Positions 44,115 through 53,090 of a stretch of DNA of 64,000 nt are shown piece after piece. Under the pieces are notes generated by a model. That model had not been told where the DNA came from, did no database searches, and worked only from the letters and a program-made list of their open reading frames with translations. The stretch covers positions 1-64,000 of the forward strand of contig NZ_RSEB01000005.1 of the NCBI RefSeq assembly GCF_003933745.1, written 5' to 3'. How positions within the stretch are numbered: the first letter of the stretch is position 1; each line of letters begins with the position of its first letter. A program made the position numbers and the translations under genes. Source of the stretch: Glycomyces terrestris. GTDB lineage: Bacteria; Actinomycetota; Actinomycetes; Mycobacteriales; Micromonosporaceae.

Positions 44115-45926
44115 CTATTCCTTTGTAACGCGTTCCAGCAGGTTCATGAAAGAGCGGTTGAGCAGCGCGGTGTCGGCGCTGCGCAGGGGCCGGTGGCTCA
44201 TGAGCAGCGCCTGGCCGTACAGCGACTCGACGGCGGTGCCGGCCAGCTCCGGGTCGGCGATCGCGCCGATGCGGCGCACGGTCGGGTTGCGGTGGTTGAG
44301 GACCAGTTGCGCGCGCGGCGCGTGCTGCTTGATGGACGCGAGGATGCCGCCCCACAGGTCGTCGGCCTGCGCCTCGGCTTCGGCGCGCTGGCGTTCGCGG
44401 CGGGCCTCGCGGTCGTCGAGGAGGAGCGCGGGCACCGACACGGGGTTGAACTCGCGGACGACGACGTCGACGTCGACCGCGTCGAGGCGGGCGCGGGCGG
44501 CCGCGAGGAAGGACTGGAGGGCGAGCTCGGTGCGGGTGTCGACCGGGTCGAGGCTGGCGGAGATGACGCCGGGCTGGAGCTGCTCGACCTTCACGCCGGG
44601 GTCGAGGCGCGGCAGGGCCTGGACGAGCTCGGCGTCGTACGTGTAGCCGCCGTTGACGACGCCGATGCCCTGGGCGGCGGCGATCTGGGCGACCTGCCGG
44701 TACTCGTCGACGGTCGCGGCGAGGTACACCGGCTGGTAGGCGCGGGCGAACTCGGGGAGGCTGGTGCGCCCGGCGGTGGTCTCGAAGCGCAGCCACGGGA
44801 GCATCGCGGCGAGGAGCTCCTGGTCGTGGCGGGCGAGGGCCTTGACGCCGAGCTCGTGGACGGCGAGGAACGCCTCCAGGCGGGCCGGGTCCTCGGCGGC
44901 GAGGCGGGAGATCCACTCGCGGATCTGCGCGCCGATCGCGTCCCGGGCGACGGCGAGGGCCTCGTCGTCGTAGAGGGATTCGCGGGACGCGGTGGGCCGC
45001 AGGGAGTCCGTGTCGACGACGCAGCGGACGAAGAACGCCCACTCGGGCACGAGGTTGTCGGCGGTCTCGGTGAGCAGCATCCGCTTGAGGTGCACGCGGT
45101 GCGCGGGGCGCGCCGAAGGGGAGGCGGCGTGCGGGAGGACGAACGCGACGCCCTTGAGGCCCGAGAGCGGCACGTCGAGGTCGATGACGTCGAGGGGCGG
45201 GAAGCCCATCACGGTCTCGCAGTAGCGGTTCAGGGCGAGGCGGCGCGCGGTCGGGTTGGGGTGCTCGCGTTCCCACAGCGGCGGCGTGTCCGTGACGCGG
45301 ACCGGAGCCTCGCCGCCCTCGACCGTGATGTCCACCGGCAGCAGGGAGCCGTACTCGCGGGCGAGCTGGACGACGCGCTCGGGCTGGAGCCAGTCCTCGC
45401 CGGGGCGGGCCGCGAGCTCGACGGTGGTGCCCGGCTCGGGGTGCTCGGCGGCGGGGGCCTCGGTGACGGTGTAGGAGCCGTCGTCGCGCGCGGACCAGCG
45501 GACCGCGGGCGCGCCCGGGTCCTTCGCGGAGCGCGAGGTCACGGTGATGACGGAGGCGACGGTGAAGCAGGCGAGGAGGCCAATGCCGAACTGCCCCAGG
45601 AAGTCCCGGCGGGCGCCCTCGATCTCCTCATCCCTTTTGGACGATCCGCCGATGGTGGCGAGGAGCTTGTGGACCTCCGCGACCGTCAGGCCCACACCGG
45701 GATCGGTGATCCGCAGCCGCCTGCCGTCGGTGCTGATGCGCACCTGCGCGGCGGCGGCGTCGAACCCGGGGTCGAGCTGGCGGCGCGCGGTGATCGCGTC
45801 GACGGCGTTCTGGAGCAGCTCGCGCACGTACACCTTCGGCGAGGAGTACAGGTGGTGGGACAGCAGGTCCACCAGTCCGCGCAGGTCCACTTGGAACGTA
45901 TGGGAAGTGGGCGTTGTCTCAGACAC
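44115..45926 (-). CDS. HSP90-family ATPase (HtpG-like)
   Basis: A 603-residue protein with the GHKL ATPase fold: N-box ELLQNAVDA (36-44), DPGVGL (75-80), and GQFGIGLLACF. The middle domain and a short C-terminal dimerisation domain follow. It is shorter than E. coli HtpG and ends in NLLERVTKE, with no EEVD-type tail for TPR binding. HSP90s use ATP to remodel client proteins. GTG 45926. It is followed by a TPR gene in the same operon, so any pairing must use another contact surface. Confidence 0.88.
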   Translation of the reverse strand: MSETTPTSHTFQVDLRGLVDLLSHHLYSSPKVYVRELLQNAVDAITARRQLDPGFDAAAAQVRISTDGRRLRITDPGVGLTVAEVHKLLATIGGSSKRDEEIEGARRDFLGQFGIGLLACFTVASVITVTSRSAKDPGAPAVRWSARDDGSYTVTEAPAAEHPEPGTTVELAARPGEDWLQPERVVQLAREYGSLLPVDITVEGGEAPVRVTDTPPLWEREHPNPTARRLALNRYCETVMGFPPLDVIDLDVPLSGLKGVAFVLPHAASPSARPAHRVHLKRMLLTETADNLVPEWAFFVRCVVDTDSLRPTASRESLYDDEALAVARDAIGAQIREWISRLAAEDPARLEAFLAVHELGVKALARHDQELLAAMLPWLRFETTAGRTSLPEFARAYQPVYLAATVDEYRQVAQIAAAQGIGVVNGGYTYDAELVQALPRLDPGVKVEQLQPGVISASLDPVDTRTELALQSFLAAARARLDAVDVDVVVREFNPVSVPALLLDDREARRERQRAEAEAQADDLWGGILASIKQHAPRAQLVLNHRNPTVRRIGAIADPELAGTAVESLYGQALLMSHRPLRSADTALLNRSFMNLLERVTKE

Positions 45927-46087
45927 GGCGCGTCCTGCTCTGATCGGAGTCGTTCAGCGTCAGTCAGACTAGCAAACCGCCGCTTCCCCGGAACGCGTGA
46001 AAAGCCCGCTCCGAGGGGACGCGGACGGGCGGCCGCGTCCGGTAGGGTGGCCGCTACCGAGCACCCCGAAGGCGAGGATTCCGCCCG

Positions 46088-47305
46088 ATGAGCCTCCAGC
46101 CCCCGCTCCTCCCGGCCGCGATGCCCAAGCCCGCCAGCATCACCGGCGTCCAGGTCCTGCTGTGGGTCCTGGCCGCGCTCGCCGGGATCGGCGACCTCTC
46201 GACGGTCGTCGTCCTGGTGCGGTACCCGACCGCGTTCGGCGTCCTCGGCCTCCTCTGGGGCGCGCACGCGACGGTCCAGGCCCTCGTGTGCGGCGTCCAC
46301 GTGCCGCGCGGCAGGCACTGGGCGTGGGTGTGGTCCCTGGTGGGCGCGATCATCGGCCTCGCCTTCAGCGCCGCCGCCATCGTCATCGGCGCCGCGTTCA
46401 TCGAGACGGGCTGGGCCGCGCTCGCCGCGGGCCTGGTCGCGGCCGGGCTGCACGGCACGCTGCTCGGACTCCTGTGCTCGGCCTCAACGCGGCGGTGGAT
46501 CCTCATGCACCGCATATGGAGAGGCGAAGTGCAGGTCGCGGGCACGGCGGTCGGCGCGGTCGGGACGGGCGGCTTCGGCCAAGCGGGCGGCATCGGAGGC
46601 GCTGCCACGGGGAGTCCCGCCGCAGCGGGCTTCGTCGACACAGGCGGCATCGCCGCAGGAGGCGCTGCCATTGGCGGCCCCTCCGCGGCGGGCTTCGCCC
46701 CGGCCGCCACCGAAGGCCCGCAGCGGCCCGAGCGGCGGCCGCGGGCGGTCGCCCTGGCCGCGGCCGCGATCGTGCTGCTCGGGGCCCTCGGCGCCTGGGG
46801 CGTCTTCAACCTGCTGCGCCCGATACCGGACCTGGCCGCGCACGAGGCGGCGGTCCTGGGCGGGCGGCCGATCGGCGGCGCCACTCCCCCGTGGGTCCAC
46901 CTGCTCGGCGACCTCACCGTGTTCGCCTGTGCCGCCGTCGCCGCCCCGCTGCTGTTCAAGGGGCGGTTCGGCGGCCGGGTCCTCGGGATCGTCTGGGCCG
47001 CGCTCGCGCTGGCCGTGTACCTGACGGTCCTCGCCGGCACCGCGGTCGACCACGCCGGCGGCTTCTACGACTTCACGGTGCCTCCGGGCCAGGTGCACCC
47101 GGTCGCGCCCGCGTACGCCTGGCCGGTCGGGCGGGCCGCGCTGGCGCTGCTCGCGCTGGTCCTGCTGCTGGGGCCGGGCGTGCGGGCATGGACGCCGCGG
47201 CGGCAGGCGGGACCCTTGGTCGTGGTGGTGCAGGCGCCGGGGCCGTCCGGGCCGGGGCAGCAGCCCGCGCCGGGGCAGGCGCCGCCACCGTTCGGGCAGG
47301 GCTAG
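46088..47305 (+). CDS. Multi-pass membrane protein, unknown
   Basis: A 405-residue protein with about four N-terminal membrane helices, a Gly/Ala-rich low-complexity linker (about 155-215, GGFGQAGGIGG-type), then three or four more helices and a Pro/Gln-rich cytoplasmic tail. I recognise no family. ATG 46088 has GGCGAGGA upstream. The TAG overlaps the stop of the convergent gene. It may be an envelope protein specific to this lineage. Confidence 0.65.
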   Translation: MSLQPPLLPAAMPKPASITGVQVLLWVLAALAGIGDLSTVVVLVRYPTAFGVLGLLWGAHATVQALVCGVHVPRGRHWAWVWSLVGAIIGLAFSAAAIVIGAAFIETGWAALAAGLVAAGLHGTLLGLLCSASTRRWILMHRIWRGEVQVAGTAVGAVGTGGFGQAGGIGGAATGSPAAAGFVDTGGIAAGGAAIGGPSAAGFAPAATEGPQRPERRPRAVALAAAAIVLLGALGAWGVFNLLRPIPDLAAHEAAVLGGRPIGGATPPWVHLLGDLTVFACAAVAAPLLFKGRFGGRVLGIVWAALALAVYLTVLAGTAVDHAGGFYDFTVPPGQVHPVAPAYAWPVGRAALALLALVLLLGPGVRAWTPRRQAGPLVVVVQAPGPSGPGQQPAPGQAPPPFGQG

Positions 47306-48381
47306 TCGGTGACGTCGTACCAGCCGCAGATGCTGGTGCCCAGGGTCTCGGCGGTCTGGTCGACCTGGACCACGAGCGCGATCTCGGAGCCGTCGGCGAG
47401 GCGGACCCTGACGTCGACGTCGTCGAACGCGAGCGGCTGGACCTCGGCGCTGTCGGGTTCCCAGGACTGCCACTCGGCGATGTAGTCCTCGGCGGGGCGG
47501 TCGCGCATGTCCTCGCAGAGCATCGCGTACGCGCCGTCCCAGTCCTCGTCGGCGAGTTCGCCCACGAACTGGGCGGCGGTGTCCTGGACTTCCTCGGTGA
47601 TCGAGTTCGCGAAGGTCACGAACGCGACGACGACCGCGATGACCACGGCCAGGACGAGGACGACCCCGCCGCCGATGCCGAGGCCGAGCTTGAGGCCGAA
47701 GCGCGAGCCGAAGCCGGTGGGCGGGGCCGCGAACGGGACCGGGACGCCGGTCGGGGGCGGCGGTGCGGAGGAGACGGCGGGCGGCTCGACGGCCTGCGTG
47801 GTCGGCGGCAGCGCGAGCGTGTCGGCGGTGCCGGGGTCGAGGGCCACGGGCGCGGCGGTCTCGGGGGACGGGTCCGGGACGGACGGCTCGGGTTCGAGCG
47901 GGATCGGGGCGGCGCCGGGCTCGGGCGCGATCTGCGCGGGGGCGGCCGGTTCGGCGACGGCCTCGACGGCGGTGTGCGGCTCGACCTCGATCGGGCCGGG
48001 CGCGTGCTGCGCCGGGGCCTCGGGTTCGGGGGCGGTGGTGAAGTCGGGGATCGGCTCGAGCGGCGGGTCGAGGCGCTCGACGGGCTCGGGCTGCGTCACC
48101 GGCTCGGGGACCGGCTCCTGCACGGGCGCGTGCGCCCGGCCGGTCGCGGCCTCGGGATGCGCGGGAGCGGAGTTCGCGGCTTCGGTGCTCGCGGGAGCGA
48201 AGTTCGCGGCCTCGGGATGCGCGGGAGCGGAGTCGGGGGTCGCGGGGTCAGGCCGCGCGGATTCGGACTGCGCGGCGTCAGGCTGCGTGGCGTCGGACTG
48301 CGTGGCGTCGGACTGCGTGGATTCGGACTGCACGAGGTCGGGCTGCGCGGTCTCGGGGTGCGCGGCGTCGCGGTCGGTCAT
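47302..48381 (-). CDS. Pro/Ala/Glu-rich single-pass membrane protein
   Basis: A 359-residue protein whose first 230 residues are low-complexity, with short degenerate repeats (TQSDATQSDATQPDAAQ; AHPEAA units). One helix at about 242-268 (GGGVVLVLAVVIAVVVAFVTF) is followed by a small outer domain of roughly 90 residues with two cysteines (DWDGAYAMLCEDM, TSICGWYDV), like DUF4878-type domains. ATG 48381 overlaps the preceding gene (ATGA), placing it last in the znu-zur run, though a role in zinc uptake is not indicated by its sequence. Confidence 0.7.
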   Translation of the reverse strand: MTDRDAAHPETAQPDLVQSESTQSDATQSDATQPDAAQSESARPDPATPDSAPAHPEAANFAPASTEAANSAPAHPEAATGRAHAPVQEPVPEPVTQPEPVERLDPPLEPIPDFTTAPEPEAPAQHAPGPIEVEPHTAVEAVAEPAAPAQIAPEPGAAPIPLEPEPSVPDPSPETAAPVALDPGTADTLALPPTTQAVEPPAVSSAPPPPTGVPVPFAAPPTGFGSRFGLKLGLGIGGGVVLVLAVVIAVVVAFVTFANSITEEVQDTAAQFVGELADEDWDGAYAMLCEDMRDRPAEDYIAEWQSWEPDSAEVQPLAFDDVDVRVRLADGSEIALVVQVDQTAETLGTSICGWYDVTD

Positions 48382-48749
48382 CGGGCGGCCTCCCGGCGGG
48401 CCGAGTCGGGGTCGGCTTCGCGGTCGGAGCCGGTGCGGCGCGGCGTCCCGCCCGGCTCGCACTCGGCGAGCACCTCGAAACCGGAGGCTTCGGGGAGCGC
48501 CCGCGACAGGAGCGGGGTGGCCATCTTGACCTGGAAGTTCGAGAGCGCGCGGCGGTAGGAGCCGACGTCGTCCCACTCGGTCGCGAGCATCCAGACGGCG
48601 CCGTCGGCGTCGAAGTCGTCGAGCGCGCGCCCCAGGGAGCCGCGGACGTAGCCGCCGCAGGAGGCGAGCGCGGCGAGGGCGTCCTCGGCGTCGCGCGCGA
48701 AGCGCTCCGTCTCGCCTTCGGTTACGGCGAAACGATATACAACCAGCAC
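48378..48749 (-). CDS. ABM-domain (antibiotic biosynthesis monooxygenase-like) protein
   Basis: A 123-residue protein with a dimeric alpha+beta ABM-like fold (LVVYRFAVTEGETERFARDAEDALAAL, then VWMLATEWDD). Members include quinol and heme-degrading monooxygenases, but key residues for those activities are not evident. GTG 48749 lies 10 bases after the zur stop, and its own stop overlaps the next gene. It may be coupled to zinc control simply by operon membership. Confidence 0.7.
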   Translation of the reverse strand: MLVVYRFAVTEGETERFARDAEDALAALASCGGYVRGSLGRALDDFDADGAVWMLATEWDDVGSYRRALSNFQVKMATPLLSRALPEASGFEVLAECEPGGTPRRTGSDREADPDSARREAAR

Positions 48750-48759
48750 GTCGCCCAGC

Positions 48760-49170
48760 CTACTTGGAGCAGTCGGCGCACAGGCCGTGGAGTTCGAGCG
48801 TGTGTCCGACGTCGGTGAAGCCGTGCTCGGCCGCGACCTTGTTGGCCCAGCGCTCGACGGTGGGCCCGGCGACCTCGGCGGTCTTGCCGCAGGAGCGGCA
48901 GACCAGGTGGTGGTGGTGCTCCTCGGCGGCGCAGAGCCGGTAGAGGTGGTCGCCGCCGGGCAGGCGCATCACGTCGACGATGTCGGCCTCGGCGAAGGCC
49001 TGGAGCGTGCGGTAGACGGTGGTCAGGCCGATCTTGGAACCGGCGTCGCGCAGGATCGCGTGCAGGTCCTGGGCGCTGCGGAACGCGTCGTCGTGCTCGA
49101 GCAGTTCGAGGATCGCGGTCCGCTGCTTGGTGGACCGGGCCATGTTCTCGGCCGGGGGCTTCGTCGGCAT
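48760..49170 (-). CDS. zur: Zinc uptake regulator, Fur family
   Basis: A 136-residue Fur-family repressor. The winged helix lies at about 10-80 (RSAQDLHAILRD, GLTTVYRTLQAF), the HHHH segment (85-88) supplies regulatory-site ligands and the structural zinc site is C91/C94 and C131/C134. Genomic context identifies it as Zur: it overlaps the SmtB-like gene and is downstream of znuACB, as FurB is with SmtB in mycobacteria. It should bind the boxes at 36265 and 52248 when zinc is ample and so autoregulate. Confidence 0.92.
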   Translation of the reverse strand: MPTKPPAENMARSTKQRTAILELLEHDDAFRSAQDLHAILRDAGSKIGLTTVYRTLQAFAEADIVDVMRLPGGDHLYRLCAAEEHHHHLVCRSCGKTAEVAGPTVERWANKVAAEHGFTDVGHTLELHGLCADCSK

Positions 49171-49541
49171 CAGTGCTCCTCCCGGGCGTGGTGGACGGCG
49201 TCGGTGACGATGTGCGCGATGTGGTCGTCGATGAGCGAGTACGAGATCTCGCGGCCCGACCTGGTGCCGCGGACGATGCCCGCGCCGCGCAGGACCCGCA
49301 GGTGCTGGGAGACCAGCGGCTGCGTGACGCCGAGCGTCTCGACGATCTGGTGCACGTACTTCGGGCCGGCGGCCAGCTCCATCACGATCGCGATGCGCAG
49401 CGGCGCGGCGAGCGCGCGCAGCAGCTCGCCGGCCGACTCGTAGTCGGCTGGCGTGGCCTCGGTTGGCTCGGCTTCGGTCCGCACTCCGCAAAAATATCGC
49501 GTCGCGCCCTCGGCCGAGGTCCCAGGTGTCCGAGCCGTCAT
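49170..49541 (-). CDS. ArsR-family zinc sensor (SmtB-like)
   Basis: A 123-residue winged-helix repressor. The recognition helix region is GVTQPLVSQHLRVLRGAGIV. The C-terminal helix matches the alpha5 zinc site pattern D-x-H-x10-H-x2-E exactly: D105, H107, H118, E121. Zinc binding would release it from DNA. ATG 49541 overlaps the znuB stop and its own stop overlaps zur, so import genes, efflux-type sensor and uptake sensor are coupled. Mycobacterial SmtB also precedes zur and makes zur zinc-inducible. Confidence 0.92.
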   Translation of the reverse strand: MTARTPGTSAEGATRYFCGVRTEAEPTEATPADYESAGELLRALAAPLRIAIVMELAAGPKYVHQIVETLGVTQPLVSQHLRVLRGAGIVRGTRSGREISYSLIDDHIAHIVTDAVHHAREEH

Positions 49542-50422
49542 GCTTTCGCGGGCAGCTCGACTTCGAGCGGCTCGCCTTCGGGCGGCAGGTGGCCGCGGCG
49601 GGTCTGGCGGACGCGCCTGGTGAGGGCCGCGATCACGGCGGTGGCGACGAACACGGCGACGCCGATGAGCACGATCGTGGCGCCGGGCGGGACGTCTTGG
49701 ACCGCGGAGGTGAGGACGCCGGCGCCCGAGATGAGGAACCCGGCGGCCATCGCCGCGAACATGGTGGCCTTGAACGAGCGCGTGAACTGCTGGACGGTGA
49801 CGACCGGGATCACCAGGAGCGCGGAGACGAGGAGGATGCCGACGGCGCGCATCGACACCGAGACGGTGACGGCGGTGGTGACGAGCAGGAGCAGGTTGAG
49901 GGCGGCGACGGGGAGCCCGGAGACGCGCGCGTACTGCTCGTCGGCGCAGATCGCGGTGAGCCAGGGCCGCAGGACGAGCATGAGCGCGGCGACGGCGGCG
50001 CCGCCGACCACGATCGTCCACACCTCGGACCAGCCGGCGGTCAGGAGCGAGCCGAACAGGTACTGCTGGAGGTTGGCGACGCCCTTGTCGGAGGCGATGC
50101 CGGTGAGGTAGACGCCGCCGGCGAGGCCGCCGTAGAAGAGCATGGCGAGGGCGACGTCGCCGGAGGTCTTGGACTTGCTGCGCAGCAGCTCCATGACGAC
50201 GGCGGCGGCGACGGTGACCGCGAGCGTCGTCCACACGGGGGCGGCGCCGGTGAGGAAGCCGACGGCGACGCCGGTGAGGGCGACGTGGCCGAGGCCGTCG
50301 CCGATGAGCGCGAGGCGCTTCTGGACGAGGAACACGCCGACGGTGGGCGCGCACAGGCCGACGACGAGCGCGCTGAGCAGGGCGCGCTGCATGAACTCGT
50401 ACTGGAAGTACTCGAGGATCAC
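49538..50422 (-). CDS. znuB: Zinc ABC transporter permease
   Basis: A 294-residue membrane protein of the ABC-3 (ZnuB/MntB) family with eight or nine helices and the conserved GDGLGHVALTGVAVG and VKTSGD-like cytoplasmic segments (SKSKTSGDVALAMLFYG). It forms the homodimeric channel for zinc. GTG 50422 overlaps the znuC stop (GTGA); its own stop overlaps the ArsR gene. Confidence 0.94.
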   Translation of the reverse strand: MILEYFQYEFMQRALLSALVVGLCAPTVGVFLVQKRLALIGDGLGHVALTGVAVGFLTGAAPVWTTLAVTVAAAVVMELLRSKSKTSGDVALAMLFYGGLAGGVYLTGIASDKGVANLQQYLFGSLLTAGWSEVWTIVVGGAAVAALMLVLRPWLTAICADEQYARVSGLPVAALNLLLLVTTAVTVSVSMRAVGILLVSALLVIPVVTVQQFTRSFKATMFAAMAAGFLISGAGVLTSAVQDVPPGATIVLIGVAVFVATAVIAALTRRVRQTRRGHLPPEGEPLEVELPAKA

Positions 50423-51183
50423 TTGCCACCCCAGAGGTCGTCGGAGTCGCTGTGGCCGTTGGCATGCGGGTGCGCGTGCTGGTGGGCGGGGTCGGCGTGC
50501 TCGCCGACGGGGCGCGGCGGGGCGCCGTCGTGGACGACCTTCCCGTCGGCGAGGACGACGGCGCGGTCGAGGCGGTCGGTGAGCGGGCCGAGCTCGTGGG
50601 TGACGAGGAGGACGGCGCAGCCGGCGTCGATGCGGTCCGCGATGACGGCGGCGAGCGCGGCCTGCGTCTCGGCGTCGACGCCGACGGTGGGCTCGTCCAT
50701 GATGAGCAGGTCGGGGTCGGTGGCGAGGGCGCGGGCGATGAGGACGCGCTGCTGCTGGCCGCCGGAGAGCGTGTCGACCGAGCAGCGGGCGTGGTCGGCG
50801 AGGCCGACCTCGGCGAGGCTGCGGGCGACGGCGTCGCGGTCGGCGCGGCGCGGCGGCGTGCCGAGGAGGCGGTGGGAGAGGCGGCCCTGGGAGACGACTT
50901 CGGCGGCGGTGGAGGGGACGCCGGAGGCGGCGCCGGTGCGCTGGGGGACGTAGCCGACGCGCTTCCAGTCGCGGAAGCGCCGCTGCGGCGTGCCGAACAG
51001 CTCGATGGAGCCGCCGGCGAGCGGGACGAGGCCGGCGACGGCCTTGATGAGCGTGGACTTCCCGGAGCCGTTGGCGCCCATGAGGGCCACTGCCTCCCCG
51101 GGGGCGACGGCGAGGTCGGCGCCGCGGACGACGGCGCGACCGCCGTAGGAGACGGTCGCGCCGCGGACGTTGAGGACGGGCAT
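50419..51183 (-). CDS. znuC: Zinc ABC transporter ATPase with His-rich tail
   Basis: A 254-residue ATPase: Walker A GANGSGKST, signature LSGGQQQR, Walker B LLIMDEP, H-loop VTHE. After the core comes a short His-rich C-terminal tail (HADPAHQHAHPHANGH), which could bind zinc and sense or buffer the metal, as proposed for other ZnuC proteins. It starts 15 bases after znuA and overlaps znuB. Confidence 0.94.
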   Translation of the reverse strand: MPVLNVRGATVSYGGRAVVRGADLAVAPGEAVALMGANGSGKSTLIKAVAGLVPLAGGSIELFGTPQRRFRDWKRVGYVPQRTGAASGVPSTAAEVVSQGRLSHRLLGTPPRRADRDAVARSLAEVGLADHARCSVDTLSGGQQQRVLIARALATDPDLLIMDEPTVGVDAETQAALAAVIADRIDAGCAVLLVTHELGPLTDRLDRAVVLADGKVVHDGAPPRPVGEHADPAHQHAHPHANGHSDSDDLWGGK

Positions 51184-51198
51184 TCGTGTAATGCTGCC

Positions 51199-52227
51199 TT
51201 ACGCCGCGCCCAGGGCGGTCTGCAACGCGGCCAGGTTCTCGCGCATCACAGTGAAGTAGTCGTCGCCGGCGTCGGTCTGCTCGTCGGTGAGCCCTTCGAG
51301 CGGGTTGAGGACGGCGGTCTGCGCGCCGGACTCGGCGGCGAGGGTCTCGGCGATGTCGGGCGACACGAGGGTCTCGAAGAAGATCGTGGTGACGCCGTTC
51401 TCCTCCACGTAGTGGGCGACCTCGGCCATGCGCTGGGTGTCGGGCTCCTGGTCGGGGCTGAGGCCGGAGATGGCGACCTGGGTGAGGCCGTAGCGGTCGG
51501 CGAGGTAGCCGAAGGCGGCGTGGGAGGTGACGATGGCGTCGCTGGTGCGGTTCGCGAGGCCGTCGGTGAACTCGGCGTCGAGTTCGGTGAGGTTCGCGGT
51601 GAACTCGTCCGCGGCCGTGGCGTACCGGTCGGCGTTCGCGTCGTCGAGGCCGGCGAGGCCGTCGGCGATGGCGGCGCCGATCTGGGCGTAGCGGGTCGGG
51701 TCGAGCCAGATGTGGGGGTCGGTGCCTTCGAGCTCCTCGTCGTGCCCGTGCTCCTCGCCCTCCTCTTCGGTGCCGGAGGCGGGCTCCTCGGAGTGGTCCT
51801 CTTCGGCGTGCTCGTCCTCGGCGTGCTCGTCGGCGTGGTCGTCCTCGAAGACCTGGGTGGAGTCGTAGCCGATGGTGTCGACGGCGGTGCTCACGTCGAG
51901 GGACTTGTCGGCGGCGTACTCCTCGACGGCGGCGTCGAGCTCGGGGATGAAGCCCTTGAGGTAGACGACGTAGTCGGCCTCCTCGATCGCGGCGATGTCG
52001 GAGGGGGCGAGCTCGAGGTCGTGGGGCTCCTGGCCGGCGGGGGTGAGGTTGGTGACGTTCACGTCGTCGCCGCCGACCTGCTCGGCGGCGTAGGCGAGGG
52101 GGTAGAACGCGGCGACGACGTCGATCGCGCCGTCGTCGCCGGAGCCGCCCGCGCCGCCGCACGCGGCGAGGGTGCCGGCGGCGGCGAGGCCGGCGATGGG
52201 CATGATGAGCAAGCTGGATCGGCGCAT
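51199..52227 (-). CDS. znuA: Zinc-binding lipoprotein of the ZnuABC importer
   Basis: A 342-residue cluster A-I solute-binding lipoprotein. The lipobox is LAAC at Cys23. The zinc-specific His/Asp/Glu-rich loop (about 125-165, EDDHADEHAEDEHAEEDH) is followed by DPHIWLDP; other ligand His residues lie in PHDLEL, TSHAAFGYLA and the C-terminal half. I start at ATG 52227; the Zur box lies 21-35 bases upstream, within a longer in-frame extension that would lack a proper signal peptide. Confidence 0.94.
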   Translation of the reverse strand: MRRSSLLIMPIAGLAAAGTLAACGGAGGSGDDGAIDVVAAFYPLAYAAEQVGGDDVNVTNLTPAGQEPHDLELAPSDIAAIEEADYVVYLKGFIPELDAAVEEYAADKSLDVSTAVDTIGYDSTQVFEDDHADEHAEDEHAEEDHSEEPASGTEEEGEEHGHDEELEGTDPHIWLDPTRYAQIGAAIADGLAGLDDANADRYATAADEFTANLTELDAEFTDGLANRTSDAIVTSHAAFGYLADRYGLTQVAISGLSPDQEPDTQRMAEVAHYVEENGVTTIFFETLVSPDIAETLAAESGAQTAVLNPLEGLTDEQTDAGDDYFTVMRENLAALQTALGAA

Positions 52228-52247
52228 GAATGAACCTTGCTCCGTCA

Positions 52248-52262
52248 TGACAATCATTGTCA
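52248..52262. promoter_or_regulatory. Zur box upstream of znuA
   Basis: Perfect 15-bp palindrome TGACAATCATTGTCA, matching the Zur core, 21 bases from the znuA start. It should give zinc-dependent repression of znuACB and the coupled regulators. Confidence 0.92.
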
Positions 52263-52382
52263 ACACCTAATATGAGCCGCGCGGCGCGCCGACCGGGCGG
52301 CGAGCAGCGGGAACGCCGCCGTTCCCGCTCCGGCAGGCGCGCCCCGCATGACGGGCATCACGCGATCCGGGTGCAGCCGCGC

Positions 52383-53090
52383 CTACTGGTATTCGTTGTC
52401 GGGGGCCTCGATCGCGGTGATCGACTCGACCTCGATGTAGGGCACGAGCTCGCCGTTGATCTCGTCGCGGCCCTGGCGCGGGGAGTATTCGCCGACGACC
52501 TCGACCCACTGGTCGGGCTCCAGGTCGGCGGGCACCTCGCCGTCGAAGCCGATCTTGACCGGGCGCGCGTCGGCCGCGCAGCAGGAGACGACCATGCGCG
52601 CGAGTTGCGGCTCGTCGCCGTCGTAGAGGATGAACCCGCGCAGCTGGATCCGGTGGCCCTCCAGAGTCTGGCCCTCGTCGAAGATCGCGCGCGCAGCGTA
52701 GTCGAGAAGCGTGAGCGGCACCGGGTCGACGTCGTCGGGCAGCTCGGGGTAGCTCGACCGGGACTCCTCGGCGCCGAGCACGGTGCCGGTGCGCTCGGCC
52801 TCGTACGAGCCGAGCGCGTCGGGCGCGACCAGGAGCATGCCGACGACGGGCGCGAGCAGCAGCCACGCCACCTTCGGCTCGCCGTGGCCGTGGCCGTCGT
52901 CGGTCTCGCGGCTGCCGCGCCAGGCCTGCACGCCGGTGATCGCGGCGACGGCGACCAGGAGGATCCCGGCCGGGACGATGAGCCAGAACGCGTAGGGCTT
53001 CACGTAGTCGAGGTAGTCGCCGGTCCAGGCCAGGCGCAGCATGCCGCCGCCGACCAGGAGCAGGACGACCGCCTGCGCGTCGCGTCTCAC
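52383..53090 (-). CDS. TIGR03943-type membrane protein (YcgQ-like)
   Basis: A 235-residue protein with two or three N-terminal membrane helices and an outer OB-like domain containing VSCCAADARPVKIGFDGEVP and QWVEVVGEY, hallmarks of this family. It is always paired with a DUF318/ArsP-like permease, as here (GTGA overlap at 53090). In Bacillus the equivalent ycgRQ-type pair belongs to the zinc regulon, and here it sits beside znuACB, so a metal- or metallophore-related role is likely. No Zur box is seen directly in front of this pair. Confidence 0.85.
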   Translation of the reverse strand: MRRDAQAVVLLLVGGGMLRLAWTGDYLDYVKPYAFWLIVPAGILLVAVAAITGVQAWRGSRETDDGHGHGEPKVAWLLLAPVVGMLLVAPDALGSYEAERTGTVLGAEESRSSYPELPDDVDPVPLTLLDYAARAIFDEGQTLEGHRIQLRGFILYDGDEPQLARMVVSCCAADARPVKIGFDGEVPADLEPDQWVEVVGEYSPRQGRDEINGELVPYIEVESITAIEAPDNEYQ

